From: Pollenia angustigena
Taxonomy: Eukaryota > Arthropoda > Insecta > Diptera > Polleniidae
Length of the DNA stretch: 64,000 nucleotides
Direction: 5' to 3'
NCBI GenBank assembly: GCA_930367215.1
Contig: OV884059.1
Location: forward strand, 239,381,803 to 239,445,802
The notes below the pieces were generated by a model, which saw only the letters and a program-made list of their open reading frames with translations, was not told the DNA's origin and ran no database searches. Made by a program: the position numbers and the translations under genes. Of the stretch, positions 1-11,868 are shown one piece after another; positions within the stretch are counted from its first letter, which is position 1, and every line of letters starts with the position of its first letter.

Positions 1-745
1 AAATATGTGGGGGGCCTTTTTTGATATGCAGTAAAGCCCCAATTATGAAAATGAAATAAGCGCCCAACGAAATGAAATAACGCCCCAAACATAAATGAAA
101 TAATTCCCTAATTTTTGGGAGTTTCATATGAAATAAAACACCAATTTCTGAAATGAAATAAGAGCCCAATATATGTAATACAATTTATTATACAGTTTTG
201 CTTTAAAGAATCACGCGATAGATATCATGATATGATATGCCAAACACAAGCTTCGCTAACTAAGGCTTTTCTGCATAGCCGGCCTTCGGTCGGGCGCAAT
301 GACTTTTTCCTCTATGGTATACCAAACACTGGCTTCGCTAACTAAAGCTTCTCTGCATAGCGCAAGGATTTTCTCCACTATAGTATAAAAATACCGACTC
401 GACCCAGCTACGCAGAGAAGCTTAAGTTAGCGAAGCAGGTGTTTGGTATACCAAAGTGGATAAATCCTTGCGTCCAAAAACGTTTTCATTATAAATTATA
501 AAATTATATAGTCCCCCAAAAAATATATTGGGGCTTTATTTCATAACGATTTTTTGGGGGATGATTTCATATGAATTAATACCACAAATAAAAAAATTAA
601 ATAAGACCCAATATAAAATGAAACAACCCCCCAAAGATCGTTTTTGTTGTTCTCTTTACAAACTTTTGTGGGGTTATTTCATTATTTTTTTTGGGGGGTT
701 ATATTTTGGGGGGTTATTTCATGCCACCGCATTTTTCAATTAATA
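1..745. repeat. Foldback-type repeat, locus 1
   Basis: The outer flanks are made of short units built on AATGAAATAAGCGCCC on the left (about 1-180) and the reverse sense, GGGGCTTTATTTCAT, on the right (about 510-725). Between them lie about 82-bp units containing GCTTCGCTAACTAAAG and a GCCGGCCTTCGGTCGGGC hairpin. These run forward at about 240-370 (starting near 250 and 332) and reversed at about 395-480, so the locus is an imperfect palindrome of repeated modules. The same two modules recur at 47,990-48,960. This architecture is like foldback transposons, but I do not recognise a named family. The short reading frame at 528-743 is only the repeat read through. Confidence 0.6.
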
Positions 746-1257
746 CACAAGGTGTGCTATCAAGTAATATCCTCATAATATCCCAAATAATATTTTGCAA
801 TTGCTTAAAATAAATGTTGTTGTGTTTCAAACAAAATATAAAAATGTTAATGCTGTGTTCATTGATTCGTCATAACTGTACAGTTGAAATCTAAATTATA
901 AGCGGTAGTCCACAACAGTCAAATCGCTTTCAGCATCTTTTACAGGAGAGACAAAAAGCTTTTTATTTTTCCTTTTTGCTTGATAGAAAATTAAAAATAG
1001 TTAGTTTTACACACTTCAAGACTAAAATAGAAGATAAACTCACTACATGCTGGTCGACGAGGCGTATCTTTCTCTACCACACGTTATCAAAATCTCAATT
1101 TAAATAAAAAAGTAATTAGCCGGTTTGCATTTGAAGCCGACGATATCTACTTCTTGTAATTATTTTATGACATAAGCCTTTATGACTACCTTGGTGAATC
1201 CCCCAAATATGTATTAATAAGAAAAGAAACTGAGATAACTAAATTAGTTATTTCAAT
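746..1257. other. AT-rich stretch, nothing recognised
   Basis: I see no gene, RNA gene or clear repeat boundary here. It lies between the foldback locus and the hAT fragment and may include decayed hAT interior. Confidence 0.5.
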
Positions 1258-2231
1258 TGTTAAAGGAGATCTTATAAAATAATCTTTTATAAAAGTAATT
1301 TGGTTTAAATGTTTAGGATCAAAGCGATTTTTTTCCTTAGTTTTGACAAAACTTGCCTCATTTTCTAGAAATTCTTTAAAATTTTCAAAATGTTTAACAC
1401 TTCTAATTGTTTCGGTTAATTATGTTAAAAGACTGATATGAGAAGATATGAGAAGAAACAAATAACTAAACACATATATTATAAAAGTACGTGAAAAAGG
1501 TGTTGGTAATTAAACATTAAACCCATTTTTCGCAACATTCCTGTTGATCGATGATGAAGATAAAAAACATTTTAATTTATGCCACCGGTCGGCGGAAATG
1601 GGTTAAAATGAAGATCACTGAACACGTTCTTTGTTTGTTTTAGAAAAATATTTTCTTAACACATACATATCGTTAGCTAAAATGCAAAAAGACGTAACTA
1701 ACAAAAATATAATTTTACAGGAGAAGCAAAAAACTTTGTAAAGTAAAAACTATGAACATGTCAGAAAAACATGCATTGATAAGTCGTCCATGGAATTATT
1801 CAACCAATTTTCAAAGAAACCCATTTTATTATATTTTCTTAGAAAAAAAAAGTGTAATTACGTCGTTTTGCATACTTCAAACAAAAAAACTTGTAGCTAC
1901 GTCCCTTTGGTTTTTGTTAATAAAAACGCAATTTTTGATCGCAGAAGTGTAAAATTTTGTCAAGACATGTAGTTTTATAGCATTCATAATAATCAATCAA
2001 AAACTCGACTTGGAATTTTTTGTTAGTTACGTCTTTTTGCATTTTAGCTAACGATATATTTTGTATATGAGATGAAACAAATAATTAAAAACACAAACAA
2101 ATACTACAAAATATTGAAAATTTTCTTCCATCGGTTAATCGGCTGAAATTAACCGGTTTAATCGTTAATCGAAAAAAGCCAATTGGAATTAACCGATCAG
2201 TTAATCGGTTCACCGAATGAATACCCTAGTA
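1258..2231 (-). mobile_element. hAT transposon fragment, 3' part
   Basis: Reversed, bases about 1258-1430 match the hAT remnant at 30,940-31,205, including the stretch coding for the end of the transposase dimerisation domain and the TTAACCGAAACAATTAGAAG segment. Bases 2125-2215 carry clustered TTAACCGATTAATCGG motifs like the other copy. The outer end reads TAGGGTATTCATTCGG on the minus strand, typical of a hAT terminus. The coding part has stops and indels, so this is a fossil. A MITE splits it at 1670-2054. Confidence 0.55.
1670..2054. mobile_element. MITE, TA target site, long TIRs
   Basis: The ends are inverted repeats of about 38 bp, beginning TCGTTAGCTAAAATGC on the left and ending GCATTTTAGCTAACGA on the right. 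TA dinucleotides lie at 1668-1669 and 2055-2056, as expected for a Tc1/mariner-type target duplication. The 385-bp interior has no credible gene; the two short overlapping reading frames at 1752-1972 are chance. The element is nested in the hAT fragment. Confidence 0.65.
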
Positions 2232-2269
2232 AATAAATGTATATGACGTGCCAATGAGAAACACTGATG

Positions 2270-2360
2270 GGATTTGTGGTACAATTGTACCAAATTTTAT
2301 GCATTCGAAACTTCTTTGGTACACTGGTACAATTCATCCCTTTTTGGTACAATTTAAAAA
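2270..2360. repeat. Cluster of GGTACAATT motifs
   Basis: GGTACAATT or its complement occurs several times here, again at about 3935-3985, and in weaker form (GTACAATT/AGTACAATTT) near 29,770-29,850. They may be subterminal repeats of one or two decayed elements. No full terminus could be fixed. Confidence 0.35.
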
Positions 2361-2477
2361 AAGCACAATTATGCGCTACGCAATAACCCATACAGAAATG
2401 CAGTAAAGTAAGTGAAAGAACTCTCAACAACTTTTATAAAAAAAATAACATTTCAAGTGCTACGGCATTCCTTTACT

Positions 2478-2690
2478 ACGAAGCAGGTTTGTAAGGGAGA
2501 ATACTAAAAAATAACTGTATCAAAACATTCAGTGTGTAAGGCTGATCGTTACATCCAGAAATTTTTATATGCGCCGAATAATGCGCTTTATGTGTCAAAA
2601 ATGTATTGCTTCAAAGTGGGAAATTCATGTCTTCCGTAAGCGCAATGGTAAGCGAAACGCTTATGTTTCTCCCTAACAAACCTGCTTCGT
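2478..2690. mobile_element. Small inverted-repeat element (213 bp)
   Basis: Bases 2478-2500 (ACGAAGCAGGTTTG...) are repeated inverted at 2668-2690 with one mismatch. The interior has no coding potential. No target duplication is evident. It is probably a MITE or foldback remnant. Confidence 0.5.
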
Positions 2691-2818
2691 TGGAAGCTCT
2701 ATTTTTTATTTGGAGCCAGAACTACCGGAAATTGCATTATTGTTTATGAATGTTCGGATATTATACAAACATATAAACTAAATACATACATCCAGAAGTA
2801 TATGTACTCGTATCGTAT

Positions 2819-3190
2819 AGTGGAGAGGGTATTATGCGATTGTGCTCATGCGTGTAACACTACAATATAATACTTTCTGAGTCGATTTAACGATTTCCCT
2901 CCGACCGGTTGGCCTTTTGGTTGTCTGTCCATGTAACCTTCTGCGTAAAGTACAGGTATGAATTTTTAAGGTAATTCGACGAAATTTTGAACATAATTTC
3001 ACGTGACCCCATACTTCTTTTCGGAGTAGTGCTTGTGCCTATAAACCATCCAATACGTTGGTTTTTAGATTAAATTTGGATCAGACTTATTTTATTGCAA
3101 TCTAAATTATCTTACCATTTTTATTGGAATTGCAGGTATGTCCAAAACTTGCCATAGGTCCTATACAAATGCCCTTCTTTAAATCTAAGA
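2819..3190 (+). mobile_element. Decayed mini-me-type repeat, left part
   Basis: It starts with a GAGAGGGTATTATGCG segment and contains a degenerate GAGTCGATTTAACGATTTCC...GTCTGTCC core, similar to the fuller copies at 4147 and 57,015 though poor. It is cut by the TIR element at 3191. Assignment is by eye. Confidence 0.4.
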
Positions 3191-3677
3191 TGGGGGTAGT
3201 GCACTCATTTTGCAGTTTCAACCCACACTTGGTGATAGTGCAAAAATATTGCAATCATTTTGTTGATGTTGAGTGATGAATTGAAAATTTGCAGCCTCAC
3301 TAAACATGAGTGATAGTGATGTTAAAAAATGTTGCACTCTAAAAAGCAACCATCAGCTTATTGAAACTTTTTTTTTTCTTCACTCATTTGAGTGCAACTT
3401 AAATTGGTGCACTAATTTTAAAATTAAAAACTTGTTTTTTCATGATTAAAGCCAATATTTTTATACCGTTATTGACAAAATTTCATTTTGTTTAACGTTC
3501 TTTACTTATGTTTATCCTCAAAAGAAATCAAAACCATGCACATACAAGTGGTAGTTAAAAAAATAACAATCATCCCTAAAGCTGGTAAAAAAGAGTGCAA
3601 ACAAAACTGTGTGCAGTTTTATTTAGTGATAGTGCACTGCTGATTTAAATCAATACATATTTAGTGCACTACGCCCA
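3191..3677. mobile_element. Non-autonomous TIR element (487 bp)
   Basis: The terminal inverted repeat TGGG(G/C)GTAGTGCACT is present at both ends with one mismatch in 15. Subterminal regions repeat GTGATAGTGCA and GTGCACT in both orientations. No reading frame and no clear target duplication. It sits within mini-me-like sequence. Superfamily not recognised. Confidence 0.5.
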
Positions 3678-4146
3678 ACTATGCCTACAACAATAATCGA
3701 CACAAAAACTCTTACATAAATCTTAACCTCATAACATAATTTTGATCTGGCGGGTCGATGATTGCCCATGGGTCTCACTCTCAAAAATTTGTCTGTATAA
3801 ACTGTAAATGTAGAGTATCAAATGATTGGGCTTGACGGACTATAATTTCTTACTTGTTTTCTTTTTGTTTTTATTAAAAAAAGTGTTATGAATTCTTACT
3901 ATGTATGCTTTTTTATTTTATAGCGAAATTTTGGTACAATTTATGTCAATTTGGTACAATTTTGCCATTGAGACAGTACAATTTAAGAATTGTCAGATCC
4001 CAACAATGATGAGAAAGCAAATAACAGAGTTCGTTAACAGAAGATACGGTATTTCAACCATGAATTTTTCTCTTATTTTTTCTGAGTATGCATGTGTTAT
4101 GCCAGTTAATTTAAATTCAAAAATTTTAATTTTAAATACCTTCTTT
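3678..4146. other. No gene recognised
   Basis: This holds the second GGTACAATT cluster (3935-3985) and otherwise AT-rich sequence. An open frame at 3901-4245 runs into the next repeat and has no recognisable domain. Confidence 0.4.
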
Positions 4147-5573
4147 CCTCTTTTTATACCCTCCACCACAATTAGTTGTGAAGAGGGTATATTCAGTTTG
4201 TCATTCCGTGTGAAACTTTTTTACTATTCATCTCAGACCCTATAAAGTATATATATTCTGGGTCCTTGAGTAATTTTAAGTCGATTTAGCCATGTCCGTC
4301 TGTCTGTCCGTCTGTCCGTCTGTCCGTCTGTCCGTCTGTTGAAAACACGCTCACTTTCGAAAAACTCAAAAGAAATCAACAAACTTGGTGTCAAATTGCT
4401 TGTAGTTATCCTAAGCAGTTTGGGATTGAAATTCAGCAAAATTGGTTCAATAGGATCTGAGCTATGAATCAAAATGTGGAACCACCACCTAAAAAAAATT
4501 GATAATTTTGTTACAAAAACTAACATAAATGGTGGAAAAATGCACAGAATGATATAAGATTTCGCAACAATTCGTTTTATTTAACTGGAAATCACGCTGT
4601 GAAATTTCGTGAAGATCCGTCAATAATTTACCCTAGGCCCCATATAAGCCCTACTCCCGGAAATCAGTATATTAAGCCTAAAACCCTAACTAACAATGCT
4701 ATCAATACAAATTTTGGCAAGTCACAGTTACATAGGACTAGAAATTAAACTGTTAAGTTTCGTGAAGATCGGTCCAAAATTTACCATAGGCCCCATATAA
4801 AACCTACTTCCGGAAAACAACTTAGTACGCCTAAAAACGTAAAAAATAATGCTATCATAACAAAATTTGGTACATCAAAGTTTTATAGAACTAAAAATAA
4901 ATCTTTGAATTTTCGTGAAGATCGGTTCATAATTTACCATAGGCCCCATATAAACTTTACTCCCGGAAAACAACTTAGTACGCCTAAAAACGTAAATAAT
5001 AATGCTATCATAACAAAATTTGGTACATCAAAGTTTTATTGGACAAGAAATAAAATTGTGTTATTTCGTGAAGATCGGTCCATAACTTACCCTGGGCCCC
5101 ATATAAACCTTACTCCCGGAAAACAGTTTATTACGCCTAAATCCGTAAAAAATAATGCAATCATAACAAAATTTGGTACATCAAAGTTTTATAGGACAAG
5201 AAATAAAACTGTGTAATTTCGTGAAGATCGGTCCATAATTTACCCTGAGCCCCATATAAACCCTACTCCCGGAAAACAGTTTAGTACGCCTAAATCCGTA
5301 AAAAATAATGCTATCATAACAAAATTTGGTACATCAAAGTTTTGTAGAACTGGGAAAAAGACTGTGAAATTTCGTGAAGATCGGTCCATAATTTACCCTA
5401 GGCCCCATACAAACCCTACTACCGGAAAACAGTTTAGTCGCCTAAATCCACAATTAATAACAAATCGTCACAGTTTAAGATAATAATAACATCATACAGA
5501 TATTACTCCTTAAACATTCGAACTGTCGGTGGAGGGTATCAAAGATTCGGCACAGCCGAATATAGCACTCTAA
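4147..5573 (+). mobile_element. mini-me-type / Helitron-like element, copy 1
   Basis: The left end is a TATACCCTCCACC...GAGGGTATA palindrome. It is followed by CCCTATAAAGTATATATATTC, a GTCGATTTAGCCATGTC core and a (GTCYGTCY)n microsatellite at about 4290-4340, the order described for dipteran mini-me elements. The right end carries GGAGGGTATC, the perfect hairpin TTCGGCACAGCCGAA (5546-5560) and then CTAA, compatible with a Helitron 3' terminus. The interior holds the tandem array listed separately. There is no protein-coding capacity, so it would depend on an autonomous element. Confidence 0.6.
4560..5465 (+). repeat. Tandem array, ~152-bp unit, ~6 copies
   Basis: Each unit contains TTTCGTGAAGATCGGTCC, ATTTACC..AGGCCCCATATAAA, CTCCCGGAAAACA and GGTACATCAAAGTTTTAT. 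The last motif occurs near 4871, 5021, 5175 and 5326, giving a 150-154-bp period. Units are more alike in the middle than at the edges. Apparent reading frames across it, such as 4905-5216, are repeat read-through. A degenerate version lies at 51,300-51,830. Confidence 0.75.
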
Positions 5574-5764
5574 CTTGTTCTCCTTCAGTGTTTTGATGAA
5601 GTATGTATGTCTTCGTTTTTCCTTTAACAAGTGGTTGCTGTTAAGGGGTAAATTTAACGCTTCTTCTTTACTTTCTCCTTCCTTCTATCCTCCTTTTGGT
5701 TGTACAAACTTTTCCATATGATGGCAAAACAACACTTATATATCAACCTATATAATAATATGGC

Positions 5765-7086
5765 GCTTTTTCGCCGTATGTACTTCTCTATTTTTTTATA
5801 CACTTTTTACATCTCTATATACTTTTGAAATTTCCCGCACTTTTTATTCGTAATTACACGTTTCTTTTTTTTTCTTTTAAATATGGCGATTTTATCACCT
5901 TTTTATTTTATATTTTTTTTTTTTTTTCATAAAAATTTTCTAATTCTTTCGTTTCTTCAAAATGGCGATTTTTTTCTTAGATTTTTTATTTTATGGCGAT
6001 TTTATTACCTTTTTACTTAGATTTTCCCGAAAAAATTTTCCTTATACACTTATGATTTTTGTATCATTTTCTTTTCGTTTTAACACACACACACACGAAA
6101 TTTTATGGGCTTGTCTTACAATTTTCATTTTTATTTTATTTTCGGTAACAAATTTTATGTTTCTTATTCTTTTCAAGTTTTTAGTTTAATTATGTACTCA
6201 CTCGTCTGTTGTTTTATTAATACTGAGCCTTTACCTCATGTTTTCTCTTCTTCTTTTCGCTCGATGTTATTAAGTACTTTCTGTTTATGCACTTTTATCT
6301 TGCTCAAGTTTGGGGTGACCAGCTACTTATCTACGTTATTTATTCTGGCTTACTTTTCCGTTTTCGCAAGGACCATGAATAAAATTGACCAATGGGTTAG
6401 CCTAAATTATTAATCGTGTTACAGACTTTCCTCTCTTAGGGGGATGAGAGAAGGAGAAGTCTGTAAATGCAACGAATCTTTAATTACTCCGCAGAATAAT
6501 TTAAAGTAGGTGCAGATTATGAAACAAAGAGACGATACAGGTAAGTATTACTTTAATGGATAGTAGGATGAACGCGATTATGCTTACCTTAGGGATGGTT
6601 GTCTTTTGTGAGGGAAGAGACCAATATCGATTTTCTTTCAATTCAATTACAATTTCTTTTATTTGTATGAAATTAAATTAACAATTCCGAATCTCTCATA
6701 TGGTTATAAAAAATATTCACTCTCAAGATTAAGTTATCAGAGGATAAATATAAAAAGGATAATTGTATGGAAATTTATAATTAAGGACATACAGTGCTTA
6801 ACGGGAGTGAACTTCTACTGTTGAAGGTTGTGTAAAAAGTGAATGTTTCTATGATAACGCGACTTAAGCTACGCCCATCTGGTTTTTTATTCTCCAAAGC
6901 CAGGCTTGACCAGACTCTTGGAGAGTACTAAGGCGCGCATACAACTTTCATTCACAATAGCTGTTACAATCATTTCAATCAGATTACAATTCACGCTAAT
7001 TCAAGATCTCAATGATTGGAATGACTGACCGTTTAAACAAACTCATAAGTGAAATTTCAAATTGTGTACTTATTAAACAATGTTGC
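5765..7086. repeat. Dispersed duplicated segment, copy A
   Basis: From GCTTTTTCGCCGTATG up to the assembly gap, this matches 17,035-18,345 nearly base for base with scattered substitutions and small indels. It is pyrimidine-rich on the left, has a conserved TTAGGGGGATGAGAGAAGG region near 6437, and a perfect splice-donor-like CAG/GTAAGTAT at 6538-6545. It could be an LTR or untranslated part of a retrotransposon, but I could not fix TG...CA ends. The right boundary is hidden by the gap. Confidence 0.75.
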
Positions 7087-7586
7087 NNNNNNNNNNNNNN
7101 NNNNNNNNNNNNNNNNNNNNNNNNNNNNNNNNNNNNNNNNNNNNNNNNNNNNNNNNNNNNNNNNNNNNNNNNNNNNNNNNNNNNNNNNNNNNNNNNNNNN
7201 NNNNNNNNNNNNNNNNNNNNNNNNNNNNNNNNNNNNNNNNNNNNNNNNNNNNNNNNNNNNNNNNNNNNNNNNNNNNNNNNNNNNNNNNNNNNNNNNNNNN
7301 NNNNNNNNNNNNNNNNNNNNNNNNNNNNNNNNNNNNNNNNNNNNNNNNNNNNNNNNNNNNNNNNNNNNNNNNNNNNNNNNNNNNNNNNNNNNNNNNNNNN
7401 NNNNNNNNNNNNNNNNNNNNNNNNNNNNNNNNNNNNNNNNNNNNNNNNNNNNNNNNNNNNNNNNNNNNNNNNNNNNNNNNNNNNNNNNNNNNNNNNNNNN
7501 NNNNNNNNNNNNNNNNNNNNNNNNNNNNNNNNNNNNNNNNNNNNNNNNNNNNNNNNNNNNNNNNNNNNNNNNNNNNNNNNNNNNNN
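7087..7586. other. Assembly gap (500 N)
   Basis: Exactly 500 unknown bases, the usual arbitrary size of a scaffold gap, starting inside duplicated segment A. The true length is unknown. Reading frames across it are artefacts. Confidence 0.98.
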
Positions 7587-8640
7587 TTATTATTTTTTTA
7601 TAAAAAAAATATCATTTTTCTTTAGTTTTCAGTGAAATTTATTGTATCAGTTAACTGCAATTCATTTTCAATGTAGACACATTTGAAAATATTTATTGAA
7701 CTAGGGGATAAAAATTCGCCTTGTTCGTAGTGGTTTTCGACATCGATATTTTCATTTATATCATTGGAACTTAGAAGCTCTATAACTTCATGTGGAAGGT
7801 TAAGAGGCTTATGGTGTTGCATGCGCCTAATTAAGTATTATTGGATCGGATGTATCTAAAGTTCTGTTGAAAGATCCAGAAGGTTGTTCGTTCTGCTGTT
7901 TTTGCGAGCATTATGAAATCTGTCGGATTTATAAATCTTGTGGCGTGAATAAGCTGCCGATTCGCCAGAAACACCAATTGCTTCGAATGAATTAACACCT
8001 TGTGAACAGTGGATGTCATTGGTAGCCAACGATACAAATCTTGTATCATTTTTGCTGTCTGGAAGCAGTATGTTTCAAACTTGTTTGGATTTATGGGAAA
8101 GTTACACGATAAACAGATCAATATAATTATTAAGCGAATATCACACCTGTGATATCACCGAAAATTACATCACTAGAGAAAGCTCGACGGGCTGTATTTC
8201 CGTCGTTGGAACTTCCGAAGCCACCAACTTTAGGCATATCCACACGAAGACCCAGCTCCCACCAAAAAGCATTTTTGAATTTCTTCTTTGCTCTGTAAAA
8301 CTTTAAGTTTGTGATCCTCTGACCGTATTTGCCATTTTTCTTCTTTACATTTATAGCCCTAATGTTGCTGCTACTTGTAATAGAAACTCAGTTTGCGCTA
8401 ATATAGCCGTTGAAAGCTCCGCTGCTGCTCTTCTTTTCCCATATTCCGACATTTTGTAAAATGTTACCTCTGGACGTCCCACAGTTGAAGAAGTTTTAAA
8501 AGATGCTGTTTTAATTTGGAAAGATATCTCGCTATTTAGCCATGAAAAGTTTTCATTTCGCAACTGATTTTCTCTTCTTCCACTTTTTACCCATTTTGTT
8601 TCTAGATACTTGCAGAAAAGGCGTACCTTTTCCACCAATA
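7587..8640 (-). pseudogene. Broken TE-encoded protein gene
   Basis: Read on the minus strand from about 8638 to 7622, three frames give pieces in order: a basic N-terminal piece ending near GRPEVTFYKMSEYGKRR (about 8350-8638), a middle piece with LRVDMPKVGGFGSSNDGNTARR (about 8160-8250), and a piece around LPMTSTVHKVLIH (about 7980-8060). The order and the NDGNTARR and TVHKVLIHG-like signatures are what I remember from a large family of uncharacterised proteins repeated in arthropod and hydra genomes, presumably transposon-encoded. Several frameshifts and stops separate the pieces, so it is dead. The family name and function remain unknown to me. Confidence 0.5.
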
Positions 8641-9329
8641 ATTTCTCGCAATCATCGTCAATCTCACGCGCATCAACTTTATTTAAGTCATATTGGACAA
8701 GAATATATTTTTTTGAGTTTTTTGAGGGTTGTTTTAACCAAATTTCAAAAAATTCGATTTTTTCAAAGCCTAGGAATCTGCAAAAATTATATTATTTAGA
8801 TTACGCAACTTTACGCAATATGAGATAAATCCTAGTAAATGAACCACACTTTAGTGTATTCAAATCTATTTACATTTGGTTTGCCAAACGTTAACATTTT
8901 TAAAAAGCTTACATGAAATTAAATTTTTGAAAAAAACCCCATTTTAAAGGTTATGTTAAAAATTAAATTTTTCAAAAAAATTTTAAACATTTTTTGTAAC
9001 AAATCTTAAGTACTTACTTGACAGGTTATTCTCCATTACAAAATTTCCATAAAATTTTAACACACTTTTCACAATAAATGCTCAAACTTTCGATAAAAAA
9101 GTGATATTTTACAAAATTGTTTCTACACGAATGGAAACAATGTCTTTTACTGCGCGCTGTCAAACAGTATTTTGTACTTTTCAAAAAAAAAAGTATCAAT
9201 TTGTTTGAATTGGAGTATAAGTAACTGGTTGGCAAAAAAATCAAAGCAATATGGATAGTTTCCAAATTTGAATTTCGCACGGAAAAAGCAGGTGTTTGAA
9301 ACATAGTGCGCTGTACACATTTTCTACCC
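8641..9329. other. No gene recognised
   Basis: AT-rich sequence between the broken TE gene and BEL-1. The small frames on both strands have no recognisable domains. Confidence 0.4.
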
Positions 9330-9383
9330 TAAATTATCCATTACCACCACCAGATATCCAACTTGGACATTAGGACCCGAGTC

Positions 9384-10250
9384 TTACCACTTGTATCGTT
9401 TTTGTAGTGCTCGTAAATACTCCTCCTTCCATCTTAGGGAGAATTGGTGGTGCATGGCCTTTAATTTTTCCCATCTATTTGTTACTGCCATGCTCTGAAA
9501 GTCTTGCTCTGGTGGAACCATCAGAGGAGCTCCACGCAAAAAATGACCCGGTGTCAGCACCGTCAGGTCAGCAGGATCTTCCGAAAGCGCGGAGATAGGC
9601 CAATAATTAAGTACCCCTTCAATTCGGGTGAGAATGGTGGAAAATTCTTCAAAATCGAATTTCCTTGCCCCTGCTACACGCTTAAAATAAAATTTGAAGC
9701 TTTTTACCGCGGCTTCCCATAAACCGCCCATATGCGGCGCGTACGGTGGAAGTAATCTCCATTCAAACCCCTGGGCGATATATTTCTGGGCTATTTCCTG
9801 GGCTATCGTCTTCACAAATATACCAAAATCATTCTCTAGTTCCCTGCTTGCCCCCAGGAAGTTTTTTCCGTTATCTGTTACTACCCGTTGGGGTAGTCCT
9901 CGCCTCCCAACGAAACGAGCAAAGGCAGCACGGAATGCTGCTGTAGTCAAGTCCGAGCATGGTTCTAAATGGACTGCCTTCGTACTGAAACAGACAAAAA
10001 CTGACACATATCCCTTTGTTAAAGCCGCAGTGCGTAATGCCGATGACTTGAGGTCGAACGGGCCGGCAAAGTCTATCCCGGTAACCTGAAAAGGTAAAGA
10101 AAAATTGCACCTTTCTGAAGGTAAAGGTGCCATGAGTTGCATGCACGCCTGTTGTTTATACACAATGCAAGTTTTACATTGTCGTATTACCTTTTTCACT
10201 CGGGGTTTGAGTCGAGAAAGGTAATGCTCAGTTTGTACCATTCGGCACAT
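9384..10250 (-). pseudogene. pol: BEL-1 integrase segment
   Basis: This is 288 codons of BEL/Pao integrase. The zinc-binding tail (RQCKTCIVYKQQ) is followed by the catalytic core with all three acidic residues in context: GIDFAGP, VTDNGKNF and GGLWEAAVK. The enzyme would insert the cDNA into chromosomes. The frame stops right after KRYKW near 9387, where related elements run on; the continuation (NVQVGYLVVVMDNLG) is visible to about 9325 but cut by stops. Among the best-preserved pieces of this element, yet it lacks its N-terminus in frame. Confidence 0.85.
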
Positions 10251-10278
10251 CTGACTTATTTCAGCATGACAGAGAAAT

Positions 10279-10921
10279 TCATGCAGATGCTTTAAGTAAA
10301 GCTGGAAAAATCGAGAGTGGTAATATCATGGGGTATTTTTCTTTATAAGGTAACGACGAGTGAACTAATCTACCGTTCACTCTCAGCGCAGCATTAGTGT
10401 CGAGGAATGGATTTAGGGGTTTTAACGAACTTTTGTTAGACACCTCCTGTGAGTTAAGTAAACATTTATACATTTAACGTCAGTAGTCTTACCTTAACAT
10501 GCTTTAACTCCTGCAGAGTTATTTCGCTCTGGGTACTTGCCACAATCTCCGGCCTGAGTTTGGCCTCGAGATTATTAAAAAATCTAAACACGTAACCCAG
10601 CACGCGAAGTGCTTTTGTGTATGATGAAAATCTATTTATCACCTCATCCTCCGGCTGAACGTCGGCAACTAACGTGTGCACCTCCACAGGTTCCTTCCCT
10701 AATTTTAAAGGGTTTCCTTTTGGCCATTCAGACATGGGCTTATCTAACCACGGAGGCACATACCACCATTGCGAGTTTTGCGCCAACTCTTGAGCCTTAC
10801 AGCCACGCGTTCCCAGGTCATGCCTCCATGTGACACTGGGTAACTGCCTGTGAATTTGAGCAATTCTATTTGCCGCATACGTTTTGCCAGCCACCCCAGC
10901 ACGATGGCTGAGTCTGTCCAT
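10279..10921 (-). pseudogene. pol: BEL-1 RNase H to integrase linker
   Basis: Two overlapping frames (10,921-10,466 and 10,473-10,279) give the end of RNase H and the BEL linker, with WWYVPPWLDKPMSEWPKG and then FLDTNAALRVNGRLVHSSLPY, the stretch that precedes the integrase zinc finger (LRVNGRL is typical of BEL/Pao). A frameshift at about 10,470 separates them, and another near 10,750-10,920 separates them from the RT frame. Confidence 0.75.
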
Positions 10922-11868
10922 AAATGCATTTCACCAATATTTATCTTCAAAGAATTATTCACATAATTCACAAGTTTTGCCAATAAAACTGCTCCATTCA
11001 GCTCCAGACGAAGCCGGCACACCGTTTGTATGGGGGCAACTTTGGACTTTGCCACTAATAAATTTGTAAAAACGGTATTCTTCTGACTCTGACGTCTTAT
11101 ATAAACAGCGTCACAAAAGGCGGATTTAGAGGCATCTGCGAACCCATGCAACTGTACATAGTCCGCGGGGTTATACTGAATCCACCGCGGTATAGATATG
11201 GCTTCCACTTGTGCGAAGTCTTCTACCAGGTTGGTCCAACTTTGAAGGGTATCTGGCGATATTACTTCATCCCATTGTACTCCCTCCAACCACAAGTGTT
11301 GCATGAGAATTTTAGCCCTGATGACTATATGCGCCAGCCAACCCGCGGGGTCAAACAATTTTGCAGCGGATGATAATATTTTACGTTTCGCTACCTTCGA
11401 GTCCTGTTCGATTGGAGCAAAAGTGTAGCTAAACGAATCATTAAGCGCGTTCCATTTTATCCCAAGAGTTTTGGTAGCGCTGGTTTCATGAAATCGCAGA
11501 AAATCTAAGTCATAAAGATCTTCCTTTGGCAGGTGGGCAAGTAATATAGGATCGTTTGCGGTCATTTTTTTTAAAGGAAATCCTGCCGCAGCTAATACCT
11601 TCCTAAGCTGAGCTTGGGCCAATAGCGTTTCTTCAATTGTAAACCCGCCAGACAATATGTCGTCCACATATGTTTCCGCGCGTAGTATCGAAGCTGCCAA
11701 AGGTGCCTCCGACTCAGTATCCGCTGCCAGCTGCAACAGGGTTCTAATCGCTAGATATGGCGCACAATTTACCCCAAAGGTTACAGTCTTTAACTCATAG
11801 TCCCGGATGGGTGAATCAGGTACGGGTTGGTACAAAATCCTTTGATATAACCTATCAGCTGGATGCAC
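10744..11868 (-). pseudogene. pol: BEL-1 reverse transcriptase and RNase H
   Basis: A 374-codon segment holds the second half of RT, including YVDDILSGG with both catalytic aspartates, the fixed GVNCAPYLAIRTLLQLA motif, and then RNase H with GFADAS, RLELNGAV and LWTDSAIVLGWL. These would copy the RNA and remove it from the hybrid. The first codon is a TTG inside the domain, so it is not a true start: the frame simply opens after a frameshift from the upstream segment at about 11,870. The last 30 codons run out of frame with the following piece. Confidence 0.85.

Noticed and set aside
4905..5216. 103-codon frame with internal repeats (REDR.I.Y..PHIN.TPGK)
   Set aside because: It is the 152-bp tandem unit translated; the frame breaks in neighbouring units.
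5962..6413. Overlapping open frames (75 and 102 codons) kept in both copies of the duplicated segment (also 17,227-17,678)
   Set aside because: T-rich DNA read as Phe/Leu/Ser-rich text. Two overlapping frames are equally open, the copies are simply too similar to test selection, and no domain is visible.
7012..7635. Three long frames crossing the N gap
   Set aside because: Composed almost entirely of unknown bases.
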